DNA of 64,000 nt from Trebonia sp035571275 (GCA_035571275.1 DATMKQ010000140.1:1-64000); one strand, 5' to 3'. Positions 17,029-26,256 are shown, numbered from the stretch's first letter. Notes: generated from the sequence alone by a model not told the origin. Made by a program: numbers and translations.

Positions 17029-18650
17029 GCAACGTCAACACCACCACGTTCACGATCGTCGTCGCGCTGTTCGTCATCGTCACCGGAGCAGGGTTCGCGG
17101 CGGCGCGCTGGCGGCGCGCGACGGACATGATGCAGCTGGACGAGTGGGGGCTGGGCGGGCGCAGCTTCGGCACGTTCATCACCTGGTTCTTGCTGGGCGG
17201 CGACCTGTACACGGCCTACACGTTCATCGCGGTGCCCGCGCTGGTCTTCGGATCCGGCTCGATCGGCTTCTACGCCGTGTCCTACACGATCATGGTCTTC
17301 CCGATCGTGCTGATCTTCCTGCCCAGGCTCTGGTCGGTATCCCGGGTGCACGGTTACGTGACGCCCGCCGACTTCATCCGCGGCCGGTACGGTTCCCGGG
17401 GCCTGGCCCTGGCCGCCGCCTTCACCGGCATCCTGGCGCTGATGCCGTACATCGCGCTGCAACTGGTCGGCATCAAGGCGGTCATCACCGTCATGGGCGT
17501 CAACAGCTCCTCGACCAACACCTACCTCAAGGACCTGCCACTATTCATCGCGTTCCTGGTACTGGCGATCTTCACGTACGTATCCGGCCTGCGTGCCCCC
17601 GCCCTGATCGCCTTCATCAAGGACTCGCTGATCTACCTTTTCGTCATCGTGGCGGTCTTCTACATCCCCACCAGGCTGGGCGGCTGGAGCCACATTTTCG
17701 GCACGGCGCAGACGCACTTCAACTCGATCAGCCCGACGACACACAAGCCGATCGGCACGTATGTCCCGACGTCGCATGCGATTGGCAGCACACAGCTCGA
17801 CTTCGCGTCGCTCGCCCTCGGCTCCGCGGTCGCGCTGTTCCTCTACCCGCACGCGATCACCGGCACGCTGGCGGCCAAGCGCCGCAGCGTGGTCAAGCGC
17901 AACATGATCTACCTGCCGCTGTACTCGGTGCTGCTCGCGCTGATCGCGCTATTCGGGTACATGGCGGTCGCCGACCCGGTGACCGCGGCGAACGTCAAGA
18001 AGGCGGGCAACGCGCAGCTCGCGGTGCCATATCTCTTCCAGCACATGTTCCCGAGCTGGTTCACGGGGATCGCGTTCGCCGGGATCATCATCGGGGCGCT
18101 TGTCCCCGCCGCGATCATGTCGATCGCCGCGGCGAACCTGTTCACGAGGAACATCTTCAAGGAGTTCTTCAAGCAGGACGCCACGCCGCGGTTGCAGACG
18201 CAGATGTCTCAGTGGGCGTCGCTGGTGGTCAAGCTCGGCGCGCTGCTGTTCGCGGTGGAACTGCCGCAGACGTTCTCAATCAACCTGCAACTGCTCGGCG
18301 GCGTGTGGATCCTGCAGCTTGCCCCGATGCTGATCGGCGGGCTATTCACCCGGTGGTTCCACCGCTGGGCGCTGCTAACCGGCTGGTTCACAGGCATGAT
18401 CTACGGCACGATCTGCGCGTACAACGTCAAGAACGCGACCGCGTTGCACTGGGCGGCGTCCTCGGACATCGTGTTCGGGCACACCATCTATATCGGCCTG
18501 ACCGCGGTGATCTTGAACCTGGTCGTCGCGGTGGTGCTAACGCTGGTCCTGAAGGCGGTCCGGGTGCCAGAAGGCGCTGACGAGACCCTGCCGCACCAGT
18601 ACACGGCCGACCCGGAAGAGGCCCCGGCCCCGGTGCCGGCCACCGTGTAG
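17025..18650 (+). CDS. Sodium:solute symporter (SSS family, monocarboxylate-type)
   Basis: 541 aa with about 13 transmembrane segments. Family signs are LGGRSFGTFITWFLLGGDLYTAYTFIAVPA in TM1-2, VHGYVTPADFIRGRYGSRGLA, and GIIIGALVPAAIMSIAAANLFTRNIFKEF in the TM8 region. This layout with a DUF3311 partner matches MctP-type carriers of pyruvate, lactate or acetate driven by Na+ or H+; the substrate is inferred only. The start is the ATG overlapping the small subunit; a longer frame from 16686 has no support. An IlvG-like enzyme of pyruvate chemistry lies 19 bp downstream with its own promoter box. Confidence 0.9.
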   Translation: MSNVNTTTFTIVVALFVIVTGAGFAAARWRRATDMMQLDEWGLGGRSFGTFITWFLLGGDLYTAYTFIAVPALVFGSGSIGFYAVSYTIMVFPIVLIFLPRLWSVSRVHGYVTPADFIRGRYGSRGLALAAAFTGILALMPYIALQLVGIKAVITVMGVNSSSTNTYLKDLPLFIAFLVLAIFTYVSGLRAPALIAFIKDSLIYLFVIVAVFYIPTRLGGWSHIFGTAQTHFNSISPTTHKPIGTYVPTSHAIGSTQLDFASLALGSAVALFLYPHAITGTLAAKRRSVVKRNMIYLPLYSVLLALIALFGYMAVADPVTAANVKKAGNAQLAVPYLFQHMFPSWFTGIAFAGIIIGALVPAAIMSIAAANLFTRNIFKEFFKQDATPRLQTQMSQWASLVVKLGALLFAVELPQTFSINLQLLGGVWILQLAPMLIGGLFTRWFHRWALLTGWFTGMIYGTICAYNVKNATALHWAASSDIVFGHTIYIGLTAVILNLVVAVVLTLVLKAVRVPEGADETLPHQYTADPEEAPAPVPATV

Positions 18651-18656
18651 GACTGG

Positions 18657-18662
18657 TAGCGT
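18657..18662 (+). promoter_or_regulatory. -10 box for leaderless IlvG-like transcript
   Basis: TAGCGT, 7 nt before the GTG at 18670, in the 19-bp gap behind the symporter gene. Confidence 0.5.
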
Positions 18663-18669
18663 CACCCGC

Positions 18670-20304
18670 GTGACGCGAATAACCGGACATGGCGGCGCGC
18701 AGGCCGTCGCGGTAGCGCGGCGGCACGGCGTGACCGCCATGTTCACCCTCTCGGGCGGCCATGTGTTCCCGCTGTACGACGGCGCGGTCAAGGCCGACCC
18801 GCCGCTCCGCCTCATCGACGTCAGGCACGAGCAGACGGCGGTGTTCGCGGCCGAGGCCACGGCCAGGCTGACCCGCGCGCCAGGTCTGGCCGTGGTGACG
18901 GCGGGTCCAGGCGTCACCAACAGCGTGAGCGCGGTGACTTCCGCGTGGTTCAACGGCGCCCCGGTCGTGGTGCTCGGCGGCCGGGCGCCTGACTACCTGT
19001 GGGGCCAGGGGGCGCTGCAGGAAATGGACCACGTCCCGCTGCTCGCCGCAGTGACCAAGCGCGCCTGGACCGAGCACGACAAGTCCCGGGTCGCCGCATC
19101 CGTAGACGAGGCGTTCCGTGTCGCGCTGACGCCGCACCGCGGGCCGGTGTTCTGCGACTTCCCGCTCGAGGCGATCTACGACCAGGCTGAGGTGGAACTG
19201 CCCGACGGCGAGCCGCCCGCGGTCCCGGCCGCTGACCCGGCCGAGATCGCCGGGATCGCGAAGCTGCTGACCGCGGCCCGGCGGCCCGTGCTTGTCCTCG
19301 GCTCCGACGTGTGGCTCGGCCGCGCGGAGGTGGCAGCCCGGCAGGCCGCCGAGGCGCTGCGGCTGCCCGTGATCGCGAACGGGCAGGCCCGCGGCGTGCT
19401 GCCCGGCGGCCACGAACTGCTCGTCACCCGGGCCAGGTCCATCGCTTTCGGCGAGGCGGACCTCGTGATCGTGGCCGGGGCGCCGCTCGACTTCCGGCTG
19501 CGTTACGGGTCGTTCGGCCCCAAGGATCAGCCCGCCAAGGTGGTGCACGTCGCCGACTCGCCCGCTGCCCTCGCGGGACACTGCCCGCTCGCGGGCAGCG
19601 TGGCTGGGGATCTGGGAGGGTTCTTCGCCGCGCTTGCCGAGCAGGCCCGCCCAGGGGCGGACCCGGACTGGCCGCCGCGGCTCAAGTCGGCCGTCCTCGC
19701 GGCCCTGGCGGCGGACCAGCCGCTGCTGGCCAGCGACGCCGAGCCGGTGCACCCCGTGCGCGTCTTCGGTGAACTGCTCAAGGCCCTCGACGATGACGCG
19801 GTCGTGATCGGTGATGGCGGCGACTTCGTGTCCTTCGCCGGCCGCCTCGTCGAGCCAGGCAAGCCTGGCAGGTGGCTCGACCCCGGTCCGTTCGGATGCC
19901 TGGGCACTGGTCTCGGCTACGCGGCCGCCGCACGGCTCGCACATCCCCGCGCCCAGGTCGTGCTGCTGCTCGGCGACGGCGCCGCGGGGCTTTCGCTGAT
20001 GGACGCCGACACGCTGGTACGGCACAACCTGCCCGTCGTCATCGTCTGCGGCAACAACGGCGCGTGGGGGCTGGAGAAGCAGCCGATGCGCGCGGTGTAC
20101 GGCTACGACGTGGCGGCCGACCTGCGGCCGGGCACCCGCTACGACGAGGTGGTACGGGCCCTTGGCGGCGCCGGCGAACTGGTCACCTCGCCGACCCAGA
20201 TCGGCCCCGCGCTGAGCCGCGCGTTCGCCTCCGGTGTCCCGTACCTGGTCAACGTGATCACCGACGTCGAAGCCACCTATCCCCGCTCCACCACTGGCGT
20301 GTAA
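18670..20304 (+). CDS. Thiamine-diphosphate enzyme, acetolactate synthase-like (IlvG type)
   Basis: 544 aa with the three domains of the acetolactate synthase/oxalyl-CoA decarboxylase superfamily. The PYR domain holds the catalytic Glu in DVRHEQTAVFAAEA. The middle domain contains PVIANGQARGVLP, and the PP domain has the ThDP/Mg motif LLLGDGAAGLSLM...NNGAWGLEK. It closely resembles mycobacterial IlvG (a putative acetolactate synthase whose role is unsettled), with the shared FTLSGGH, LDPGPFGCLGTG and LRPGTRYDEVVRALGG blocks. No small regulatory subunit gene is adjacent. Decarboxylation of pyruvate or another 2-oxoacid is likely; the exact reaction is unknown. Confidence 0.85.
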   Translation: MTRITGHGGAQAVAVARRHGVTAMFTLSGGHVFPLYDGAVKADPPLRLIDVRHEQTAVFAAEATARLTRAPGLAVVTAGPGVTNSVSAVTSAWFNGAPVVVLGGRAPDYLWGQGALQEMDHVPLLAAVTKRAWTEHDKSRVAASVDEAFRVALTPHRGPVFCDFPLEAIYDQAEVELPDGEPPAVPAADPAEIAGIAKLLTAARRPVLVLGSDVWLGRAEVAARQAAEALRLPVIANGQARGVLPGGHELLVTRARSIAFGEADLVIVAGAPLDFRLRYGSFGPKDQPAKVVHVADSPAALAGHCPLAGSVAGDLGGFFAALAEQARPGADPDWPPRLKSAVLAALAADQPLLASDAEPVHPVRVFGELLKALDDDAVVIGDGGDFVSFAGRLVEPGKPGRWLDPGPFGCLGTGLGYAAAARLAHPRAQVVLLLGDGAAGLSLMDADTLVRHNLPVVIVCGNNGAWGLEKQPMRAVYGYDVAADLRPGTRYDEVVRALGGAGELVTSPTQIGPALSRAFASGVPYLVNVITDVEATYPRSTTGV

Positions 20305-20310
20305 CCAGGG

Positions 20311-20523
20311 CTAGTCGATGACGGCGATCAGGTCGTCTTCCTGGACGACGTCGCCTTCGGCGACGTGCAGCTTGGCGATCGTACCGCCGGTCTCCGCCAG
20401 CACGGGGATCTCCATCTTCATCGACTCGAGGATCACCAGGGTGTCGCCGTCATCGACATGGTCGCCCTCTGCCACGAGCACACGCCACACGTTCGCGACC
20501 ATTTCCGCGCGGACTTCGGCCAC
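20311..20523 (-). CDS. Small biotin carboxyl-carrier protein (TB7.3-like)
   Basis: A 70-aa single biotinyl domain with the biotin Lys36 in ESMKMEIPV and a terminal DDLIAVID. It should be biotinylated and carry CO2 between a biotin carboxylase and a carboxyltransferase. The gene follows the biotin carboxylase gene on the same strand after 96 bp, which suggests that the two work together. GTG start after GGAGCC. Similar stand-alone proteins occur in mycobacteria. Confidence 0.93.
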   Translation of the reverse strand: MAEVRAEMVANVWRVLVAEGDHVDDGDTLVILESMKMEIPVLAETGGTIAKLHVAEGDVVQEDDLIAVID

Positions 20524-20619
20524 AGCAGGCTCCTTCTCTCGCGGCCAGGACCCCGGGCGGCTCCCAGGGGGGTCCCGGCGGCCCGGCGTAACGTCATGGT
20601 GGAGCGTACACGACCGCGA

Positions 20620-21966
20620 TCAAGCCCGGCGCATGCGGCTCACGAGCCCGGTGTCGTACTCGCCGCTGACGAACTCCGGGTTGTCGAGCAGCTCGGCGTG
20701 GAACGGCAGGTTGGTCTTGAGACCCTCGACGCGGAAGTCCGCCACCGCCGCACGCGCCCGGGCCAGCGCCTCGTCGCGGGTGCTGCCATGCACGCACAGC
20801 TTCGCTAGCAGCGGGTCGTAGAACGTGGTCACCGTGGTGCCGGCCGCGTACCCGGCGTCCACCCGGATCCCCGGACCCGCCGGCTCGTCCCAGGCTGTGA
20901 TCGGGCCGGGACTCGGCAGGAAACGGCGCGGGTCCTCGGCGTAAACCCGCAACTCGATCGCGTGCCCGGCCGGGACCACCGGCGCGTCCGCGTCGAACGA
21001 CACACGCTCGCCCGCGGCGATCAGGAACTGCTGTTCCACCAGGTCAATGCCGGTGACCAGCTCGGTCACCGGGTGCTCGACTTGCAGCCTGGTGTTCATC
21101 TCGAGGAAGACGAACTCCCCCGTCTCCACGTCCAGCAGGCATTCCACGGTGCCCGCGCCACGGTAGCCGACCGCCTCGCCGGCGCGTATCGCGGATGCGA
21201 GCATCCGTTCGCGCAGCGCCGGGGACACCGCGGGCGATGGCGTCTCTTCCGCCACCTTCTGGTGACGGCGCTGCACCGAGCAGTCGCGCTCGCCAAGCGC
21301 GAGCACACGGCCATCGGCCAGGCCGAGAATCTGCACCTCGACGTGCCTGGCGCGGGGCAGGAAGCGCTCAAGCAGGATCTCCGGTGAACCGAAGAACCGC
21401 TCCGCGCGAGACCGCGCGGTGTCGAAAGCCGACCGTAGCGCGGGCTCATCTGCTGCCGCGCTCATCCCGATGCCGCCGCCGCCCGCGGCGGCCTTGACCA
21501 TGACCGGATACCCGATGCGCGACGCCTCGGCGACCGCCGCGTCCGCGTCGGGGACCGGCGCTGGCGACCCCGGTGCCACCGGGACCCCGGCCGCGGCCAT
21601 GAGGTTGCGCGCGCGGATCTTGTCACCCATCTGCTCGATGGCCTCCGGGGCGGGGCCGATCCAGGTCAGGCCGGTCGCGAGGACCGCTCGGGCGAACCCC
21701 GGGCTCTCGGCGAGGAACCCGTAACCGGGGTGGACGGCCGCGGCATGGGTCTTGCGGGCCACGTCGAGCAAGATGGTGCTGTCCAGGTAGCTCTGCGAAG
21801 GCGCGGACGCGCCGATGTAGACGGCCTCGTCGGCCTCCTGCACGTACGGCAGGGATTCGTCCGCGTCGGAGTAGACCGCGATGGCCTTGATACCCATTCG
21901 GCGGGCGGTCCGGATGACTCGCCGCGCGATCTCGCCACGATTGGCGATCAGAACCGAATCAAACAC
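20620..21966 (-). CDS. accC: Biotin carboxylase subunit of an acyl-CoA carboxylase
   Basis: 448 aa, the length of a stand-alone biotin carboxylase with no fused carrier domain. Visible: FDSVLIANRGEIARRVIRTARRMG, HPGYGFLAES, the ATP-grasp loop KAAAGGGGIGMS (Ile where many enzymes have Lys or Arg), ERDCSVQRRHQKVAEETPSP and EMNTRLQVEHPVTE with catalytic residues. It carboxylates the biotin carried by the small protein encoded downstream. The carboxyltransferase is elsewhere. GTG start with a -10-like box 6 nt upstream. Confidence 0.93.
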   Translation of the reverse strand: MFDSVLIANRGEIARRVIRTARRMGIKAIAVYSDADESLPYVQEADEAVYIGASAPSQSYLDSTILLDVARKTHAAAVHPGYGFLAESPGFARAVLATGLTWIGPAPEAIEQMGDKIRARNLMAAAGVPVAPGSPAPVPDADAAVAEASRIGYPVMVKAAAGGGGIGMSAAADEPALRSAFDTARSRAERFFGSPEILLERFLPRARHVEVQILGLADGRVLALGERDCSVQRRHQKVAEETPSPAVSPALRERMLASAIRAGEAVGYRGAGTVECLLDVETGEFVFLEMNTRLQVEHPVTELVTGIDLVEQQFLIAAGERVSFDADAPVVPAGHAIELRVYAEDPRRFLPSPGPITAWDEPAGPGIRVDAGYAAGTTVTTFYDPLLAKLCVHGSTRDEALARARAAVADFRVEGLKTNLPFHAELLDNPEFVSGEYDTGLVSRMRRA

Positions 21967-21972
21967 CCCTGC

Positions 21973-21978
21973 AGCCTA
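21973..21978 (-). promoter_or_regulatory. -10 box for leaderless accC transcript
   Basis: TAGGCT on the minus strand, 6 nt before the GTG at 21966, in the 21-bp gap behind the HD-protein gene. Confidence 0.45.
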
Positions 21979-21987
21979 TCGAGGCCC

Positions 21988-23274
21988 TTACGGGCCGAGC
22001 ACGGAGCGCCGGCTGATAAGCCTGCTGAGCGCCTCGACCACCTGCGGGTCGTATTCTGACGCGGTATCGAGCCGCAGCCGCTGCACCGCCGCGGCGGCCC
22101 TGCTGGGCTCTACGGAGCTGCCGACAAGGTCGTCGAACGCGTTGGCGGCGCGGATGATACGGCTGCTCAGCGGCGGCTCCTCACCGCGTTCCGCCGGCCG
22201 GCACGGGTCGCTTTGGCGCCGGACGATGTCGGCCACCGTGTCCAGCACCCGGGCTTCCTGGATGACCTCGGCGCCGTATTCGGCGATGCGGCGCTGCTCT
22301 TCCCTGACGACAAGGACGGTCGCACCGCCCGGGATGGGGTCGCGCAGGGAGAGTTGGCCGATGTCGTGCATGAGGGCGGCGTACTCCAGCTCAAGCAGCG
22401 CGGGCTCGGGCATGCCAAGCTCGCGCCCGATGGAGACCGCGAGCTTGCTGACCCGGGCCGAGTGTCCGGTCTCCACGTATCCGCCGATCTCGGTTACCCG
22501 CGCGAGCGCGCGGACCGTCTGCAGGTACGTGGCGCGGATCCCGGTGTACCGGCGCAGCGCCACCTGAGTGACAAGCAGCGGCACGGTGAAGACCGCCACG
22601 GCCGCGAGCCCCATTACTTCGGCCGCGAAGGCTATCAGCAGCGCGGAGGCGCCGACGGCGGCGCCGAGCGGCAGCTGCACGCGCAATTCGTCGAGCAGCG
22701 TCACGCCGAACCTGCCACGCAGCAGGTCCGTCCTGATGAGCGCCGCTATCACGGCTTCCACCAGCCAGGCCAGGACCACGAGCGATAGCATCACGGGCAG
22801 CTCGGACCACCATTGAGCGCCGATCAGCGAGTGGTTCGCCAGCGGCCGGAACACCGCGGCCACGCACGCGACCGCGACCAGTCGCGCCGCCATCGCGGAG
22901 AGCCTGGCGGGCCTGCCCACCGCGAGGTGCGGCAGCGCGCCGATGAGCATCCCGATAGCGGCCACCGCGACGACCTGTTCTGGGCCGTGCTCCGCGGACA
23001 TTGGTCCAACCTTCATAAGCAGCGCGTATGCCAGCGCGCCCGCCATCGCGATGGGCGCGGCTTCCCGGTCGCCCGGCAGGTTGAGCCGCAGCAGCTCGCC
23101 GAACGCGATCAGCCCGCCGAACGCGAGCGCGGTGCGCACGTCGCGCACCCCGAGGGCGGCGGTCTGCGCGACCCCCGCGATGAGCAGCACGCCGGCGAAG
23201 ATGACGAGAAGCGACTGGCCCGAATCCAGGACCTGCCGCGGGAAGCCTGTAGGCTCGTGCCGTCGGGCGGGCAT
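21988..23274 (-). CDS. Membrane HD-domain protein with degenerate GYP region
   Basis: 428 aa. The N-terminal half is made of about eight hydrophobic segments, and the C-terminal half is an HD domain with TGHSARVSKLAVSIG and YAALMHDIGQLSLRDP. The expected second half of an HD-GYP domain (HHE and GRGYP) is not recognisable; instead VADIVRRQSDPCRPAERG is present. The metal-binding HD is intact. It lies 6 bp behind the complete HD-GYP gene and shares its membrane-plus-HD layout, so it may be a regulatory or altered-specificity paralogue. Confidence 0.85.
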   Translation of the reverse strand: MPARRHEPTGFPRQVLDSGQSLLVIFAGVLLIAGVAQTAALGVRDVRTALAFGGLIAFGELLRLNLPGDREAAPIAMAGALAYALLMKVGPMSAEHGPEQVVAVAAIGMLIGALPHLAVGRPARLSAMAARLVAVACVAAVFRPLANHSLIGAQWWSELPVMLSLVVLAWLVEAVIAALIRTDLLRGRFGVTLLDELRVQLPLGAAVGASALLIAFAAEVMGLAAVAVFTVPLLVTQVALRRYTGIRATYLQTVRALARVTEIGGYVETGHSARVSKLAVSIGRELGMPEPALLELEYAALMHDIGQLSLRDPIPGGATVLVVREEQRRIAEYGAEVIQEARVLDTVADIVRRQSDPCRPAERGEEPPLSSRIIRAANAFDDLVGSSVEPSRAAAAVQRLRLDTASEYDPQVVEALSRLISRRSVLGP

Positions 23275-23280
23275 CGGGCG

Positions 23281-24738
23281 TCAGATGCTCTCGATGGCGC
23301 GCAGCGGCTCGGTCGGAGCATCCAGCTCGTCGGGCGGGTCGCCGACCGGATCGGACAGCAAGTCACCCGGCAGCACCTCGGCCGACAGCAAGGTGACGGA
23401 GGCCAGGCTCCCGGACAACGACCCGTCGGCGATGGTGTCTGCGGGCAGCGCGTCCGCGGCGGCCGCCTGATCGGCGCTCGCCGGCGCGGCTTCCGGCGCC
23501 CTCCAGCCGTCCCGCTCGATCGCGGTGACAAAGGCGTCGACGAACGCGGGGTCGAACTGCGTGCCCGCCCACTTGCGCAGCTCGGCCACGGCCTCGGGCA
23601 CCGGGCGCGCGCCCCGGTAGGACCGGGTCGAGGTCATCGCGTCGAACGCGTCGGCCACCGCGAGCACCCGGGCGAACTCGGGGATCTCATCGCCCGCCAG
23701 GCCCATCGGATAGCCCCTGCCGTCGATGCGCTCGTGGTGGTGCATGATGCCGGCCAGCGCCTCGTCGAGGAAGCCGATCTCCCGCACGATGTCCAGCCCG
23801 CGCATCGGGTGCAGCTGGATGGCCGCGTACTCGTCGTCGGTCAGCGCGCCGCTCTTTTGCAGCACGGACGTGGGCACGCCGAGCTTGCCGACGTCATGCA
23901 GCATGCCCGCGTACCTGATCGCCTCGACCCGTTCCGCGCGCATGGCGATCTCGCGGGCGATCATCACCGATCCCCGGGATACCCGCTCGCTGTGGCCGCG
24001 GGTATAGAAGTCCTTAGTCTCCACCGCCTGGCACAACGCGCTGACGGTTGCCTCGTAGGCCCGCTGCTGCGCGGCGAACTGCGCCACCGCCCAACGGGCC
24101 ACCATCAGCGGGATGATGACAAGGACCGGCGTAAAGGGGCCGAGCACCCCCCACAGCGCCGCGATCAGCACACCGAACACGGCATAGCCCAGGTCGGTAA
24201 GCAGCACCTTGAAATCGAGCCCGACCCGGCCGCTCTGAGTACCCGCTCCGCCCGCGAGCAGCAGCACGCCGCGCAACAGCGTGAAGTTGATGACCACGAA
24301 CGCCACCGCCGCGCCGACGAACGGCGCGATGATCGCGGGAAACTGGTTAGACGCGGGCGTGCCCACCGAGCCGCCGAAAAGCAGGAACGTCCGGCCGGCG
24401 AGGTAAGCGCTCAGCGTGAACATGCCGGTGTTGAAGAGCCGCTGTGCCAGCGACGGACCGCGGCGGACACCGAGCAGCGTGCAGCACGCCACCAGCGCGG
24501 CACCAACCGGCCCGACTAGGATGACGGCCGCCAGGCTCGGGATGGTGTTGGGCGACCAGGAGATGCTCCTGTGCGAGCTCAGCAGCGTGGCGGTGGACTC
24601 ACAGGCGGCAAGGAGCAGGCCGAGGGCCGCGACCTGGGCCCAGTTGACCTGGCTGAACGGGCCCCGGGCAACCGCGACCGCGGCGGCGGCTATCACCGCG
24701 CCGATGTAAAGCCACGCGATTCGCGGGAGCTTGCCCAC
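23281..24738 (-). CDS. Membrane-bound HD-GYP domain phosphodiesterase
   Basis: 485 aa. Six to eight N-terminal transmembrane segments (about 10-230) form a sensor-like region, followed by a complete HD-GYP domain: YTRGHSERVSRGSVMIA, YAGMLHDVGKLGVP, HPMRGLDIVREIGF, IMHHHERIDGRGYP and VLAVADAFDAMTSTRSYRGAR. Such domains hydrolyse cyclic di-GMP. An acidic Asp/Ala tail of about 70 residues follows. GTG at 24738 is preferred because AGGGGGAA lies 5 nt upstream; an ATG 42 nt earlier is possible. It forms a likely two-gene operon with the degenerate HD protein. Confidence 0.9.
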   Translation of the reverse strand: MGKLPRIAWLYIGAVIAAAAVAVARGPFSQVNWAQVAALGLLLAACESTATLLSSHRSISWSPNTIPSLAAVILVGPVGAALVACCTLLGVRRGPSLAQRLFNTGMFTLSAYLAGRTFLLFGGSVGTPASNQFPAIIAPFVGAAVAFVVINFTLLRGVLLLAGGAGTQSGRVGLDFKVLLTDLGYAVFGVLIAALWGVLGPFTPVLVIIPLMVARWAVAQFAAQQRAYEATVSALCQAVETKDFYTRGHSERVSRGSVMIAREIAMRAERVEAIRYAGMLHDVGKLGVPTSVLQKSGALTDDEYAAIQLHPMRGLDIVREIGFLDEALAGIMHHHERIDGRGYPMGLAGDEIPEFARVLAVADAFDAMTSTRSYRGARPVPEAVAELRKWAGTQFDPAFVDAFVTAIERDGWRAPEAAPASADQAAAADALPADTIADGSLSGSLASVTLLSAEVLPGDLLSDPVGDPPDELDAPTEPLRAIESI

Positions 24739-25142
24739 GCTTCCCCCTCGTTGCTGGCGATAGTTCATCGGGGATCGCATAGATCGCCGGCGCTACCCCC
24801 AGGCGACGCCGAAGGCAACCTCGACGGCCACTCCTCCTGTCGCTGCCCAGCACGTGATCGTGTCTTGTTTGGCGGCTGCCTGCATTGGGATAGTCCTCCC
24901 TCACGCAAATGCTGACGGCACATCACGGCGTGCCGCCCATGACAGGATAACGTGACGAGGCTAATTCTCGCAGACCCAAAGCCGATCGCGGACGGAACGC
25001 GAACAGATGACTACCCTATGCGACAAAGGGTACCCGGTGCATGCCCCCGAGGAAATTCGCCAGCCGACCCCTAACCGGACGCTAAATCGGCTTGGTTACC
25101 CGCCCAGCGGACAGCGGTCCGTCAAGCCGCGACTACTCACAG
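24739..25142. other. Intergenic region between rsrA end and HD-GYP start
   Basis: About 400 bp without a convincing gene. It should hold the promoter for the HD-GYP operon and the end of the sigR-rsrA transcript. The only structure noted is TACCCT/AGGGTA with a 9-nt loop near 25013-25033. Confidence 0.5.
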
Positions 25143-25415
25143 CTACTCGATGACTTCAATCTCAGCTTGAACCTGCCGGATGCGCACCATCACTTTGCTG
25201 CGCAGTTCAGTCGGCACCGGATCGCATCCGCAATGCTTTGCCACCAAACGCTTCACGGCCTCTTCAAGCCCGAACTCCCGCAGGCACGGCCCGCACTCAT
25301 CTAGGTGCTGCCTGATGTTGTCGCAGTCGGCGGAGGACATCTCGCCATCGAGGTACCAGTAGATCCGGTCCAGTACCTCGCTACACGGTACGTCGTGGGG
25401 GTTGCCGCAGCTCAT
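25143..25415 (-). CDS. rsrA: Zinc-binding redox anti-sigma factor
   Basis: A 90-aa ZAS-family protein that binds SigR when reduced and releases it when thiols are oxidised. Cys3, Cys11, Cys31, His37, Cys41 and Cys44 (HLDECGPC) are in the positions known for Streptomyces RsrA, and a second Cys pair is present near residues 62-64. The ATG overlaps the sigR stop by 4 bp, giving coupled synthesis of sigma and anti-sigma factor. It should be controlled by the sigR promoter. Confidence 0.96.
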   Translation of the reverse strand: MSCGNPHDVPCSEVLDRIYWYLDGEMSSADCDNIRQHLDECGPCLREFGLEEAVKRLVAKHCGCDPVPTELRSKVMVRIRQVQAEIEVIE

Positions 25416-26221
25416 GACCTGCCCTCCTCGGCCCCAGCGGCTTCGGCCTGGGCGCCCTGTACCGAAGCGCCGTCAGCGTCCGCATGAACCAGACCACGCT
25501 CCGCGGCGTAGTCCTGGAGCAGCTCCCGCAGCTGACGACGGCCACGGTGGAGCCGTGACATCACGGTACCTATGGGGGTGCCCATGATGTCGGCGATTTC
25601 CTTATACGCGAAGCCCTCCACGTCCGCGAGGTAGACCGCGATCCGGAACTCCTCGGGCAGGGCCTGCAACGCGGACTTGATGTCGGAGTCCGGCAACCTC
25701 TCGAGTGCCTCTGCCTCGGCTGACTTGAGCCCGCCGGAGGTGTGCTCCGCCGCGCGCGCAAGCTGCCAGTCCTCCACCTCGTCCGCACCCGACCGCTGCG
25801 GTTCGCGCTGCCGCTTGCGGTAGGTGTTGATGAACGTGTTGGTCAGGATCCGGAACAGCCAGGCCTTGAGGTTGGTCCCCTGCTGGAACTGGTGGAAGGA
25901 GGCGTACGCCTTGGCGAACGTCTCCTGGACGAGGTCTTCGGCGTCTGCAGGGTTCCGCGTCATCCGCAGGGCAGCGGAGTAAAGCTGATCCAGGAACGGG
26001 AGGACGTCTGCTTCGAAGCGCTCACCGCGCTCCTCTAGCGTCTCAGGAACGGGACTCACCTCCTCACGGTTCTCCTCGTCGCCCCGCGGCGCACTATCGC
26101 GCAACGCGGCAAGACCGTAAGAGGATACCTGCCCCGCCCGGGCGGGGGACGGCCGGCGTGACCATCGTTGGCGGGCGGACGTCGAGCCGCCTGGCGTGCG
26201 CGGCGGTGAGGCAACAGCCAT
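25412..26221 (-). CDS. sigR: ECF sigma factor for thiol-oxidative stress, with long N-terminal isoform
   Basis: An ECF factor of the SigR/SigH group. Region 2 is LDQLYSAALRMTRNPADAEDLVQETFAKAYASFHQFQQGTNLKAWLFRI (shown by blocks) and region 4 is LPEEFRIAVYLADVEGFAYKEIADIMGTPIGTVMSRLHRGRRQL. The full frame from ATG 26221 is 269 aa. A GTG at 26059 would give the usual 215-aa form starting SPVPETLEERG. The extra 54 residues match in length the extension of the unstable SigR' isoform known from Streptomyces. A perfect SigR-type promoter ends just before the upstream ATG, so the long form is probably made from an autoregulated, leaderless transcript. Confidence 0.95.
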   Translation of the reverse strand: MAVASPPRTPGGSTSARQRWSRRPSPARAGQVSSYGLAALRDSAPRGDEENREEVSPVPETLEERGERFEADVLPFLDQLYSAALRMTRNPADAEDLVQETFAKAYASFHQFQQGTNLKAWLFRILTNTFINTYRKRQREPQRSGADEVEDWQLARAAEHTSGGLKSAEAEALERLPDSDIKSALQALPEEFRIAVYLADVEGFAYKEIADIMGTPIGTVMSRLHRGRRQLRELLQDYAAERGLVHADADGASVQGAQAEAAGAEEGRS

Positions 26222-26230
26222 GCCGCGTTC

Positions 26231-26256
26231 AACACTGCAGGGTCCCAGGCAATTCC
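26231..26256 (-). promoter_or_regulatory. SigR-dependent autoregulatory promoter of sigR
   Basis: On the minus strand GGAAT (26256-26252) and GTT (26233-26231) are separated by exactly 18 nt, the SigR consensus. The long-form ATG lies 9 nt after the GTT, close to the expected transcription start. Confidence 0.75.
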
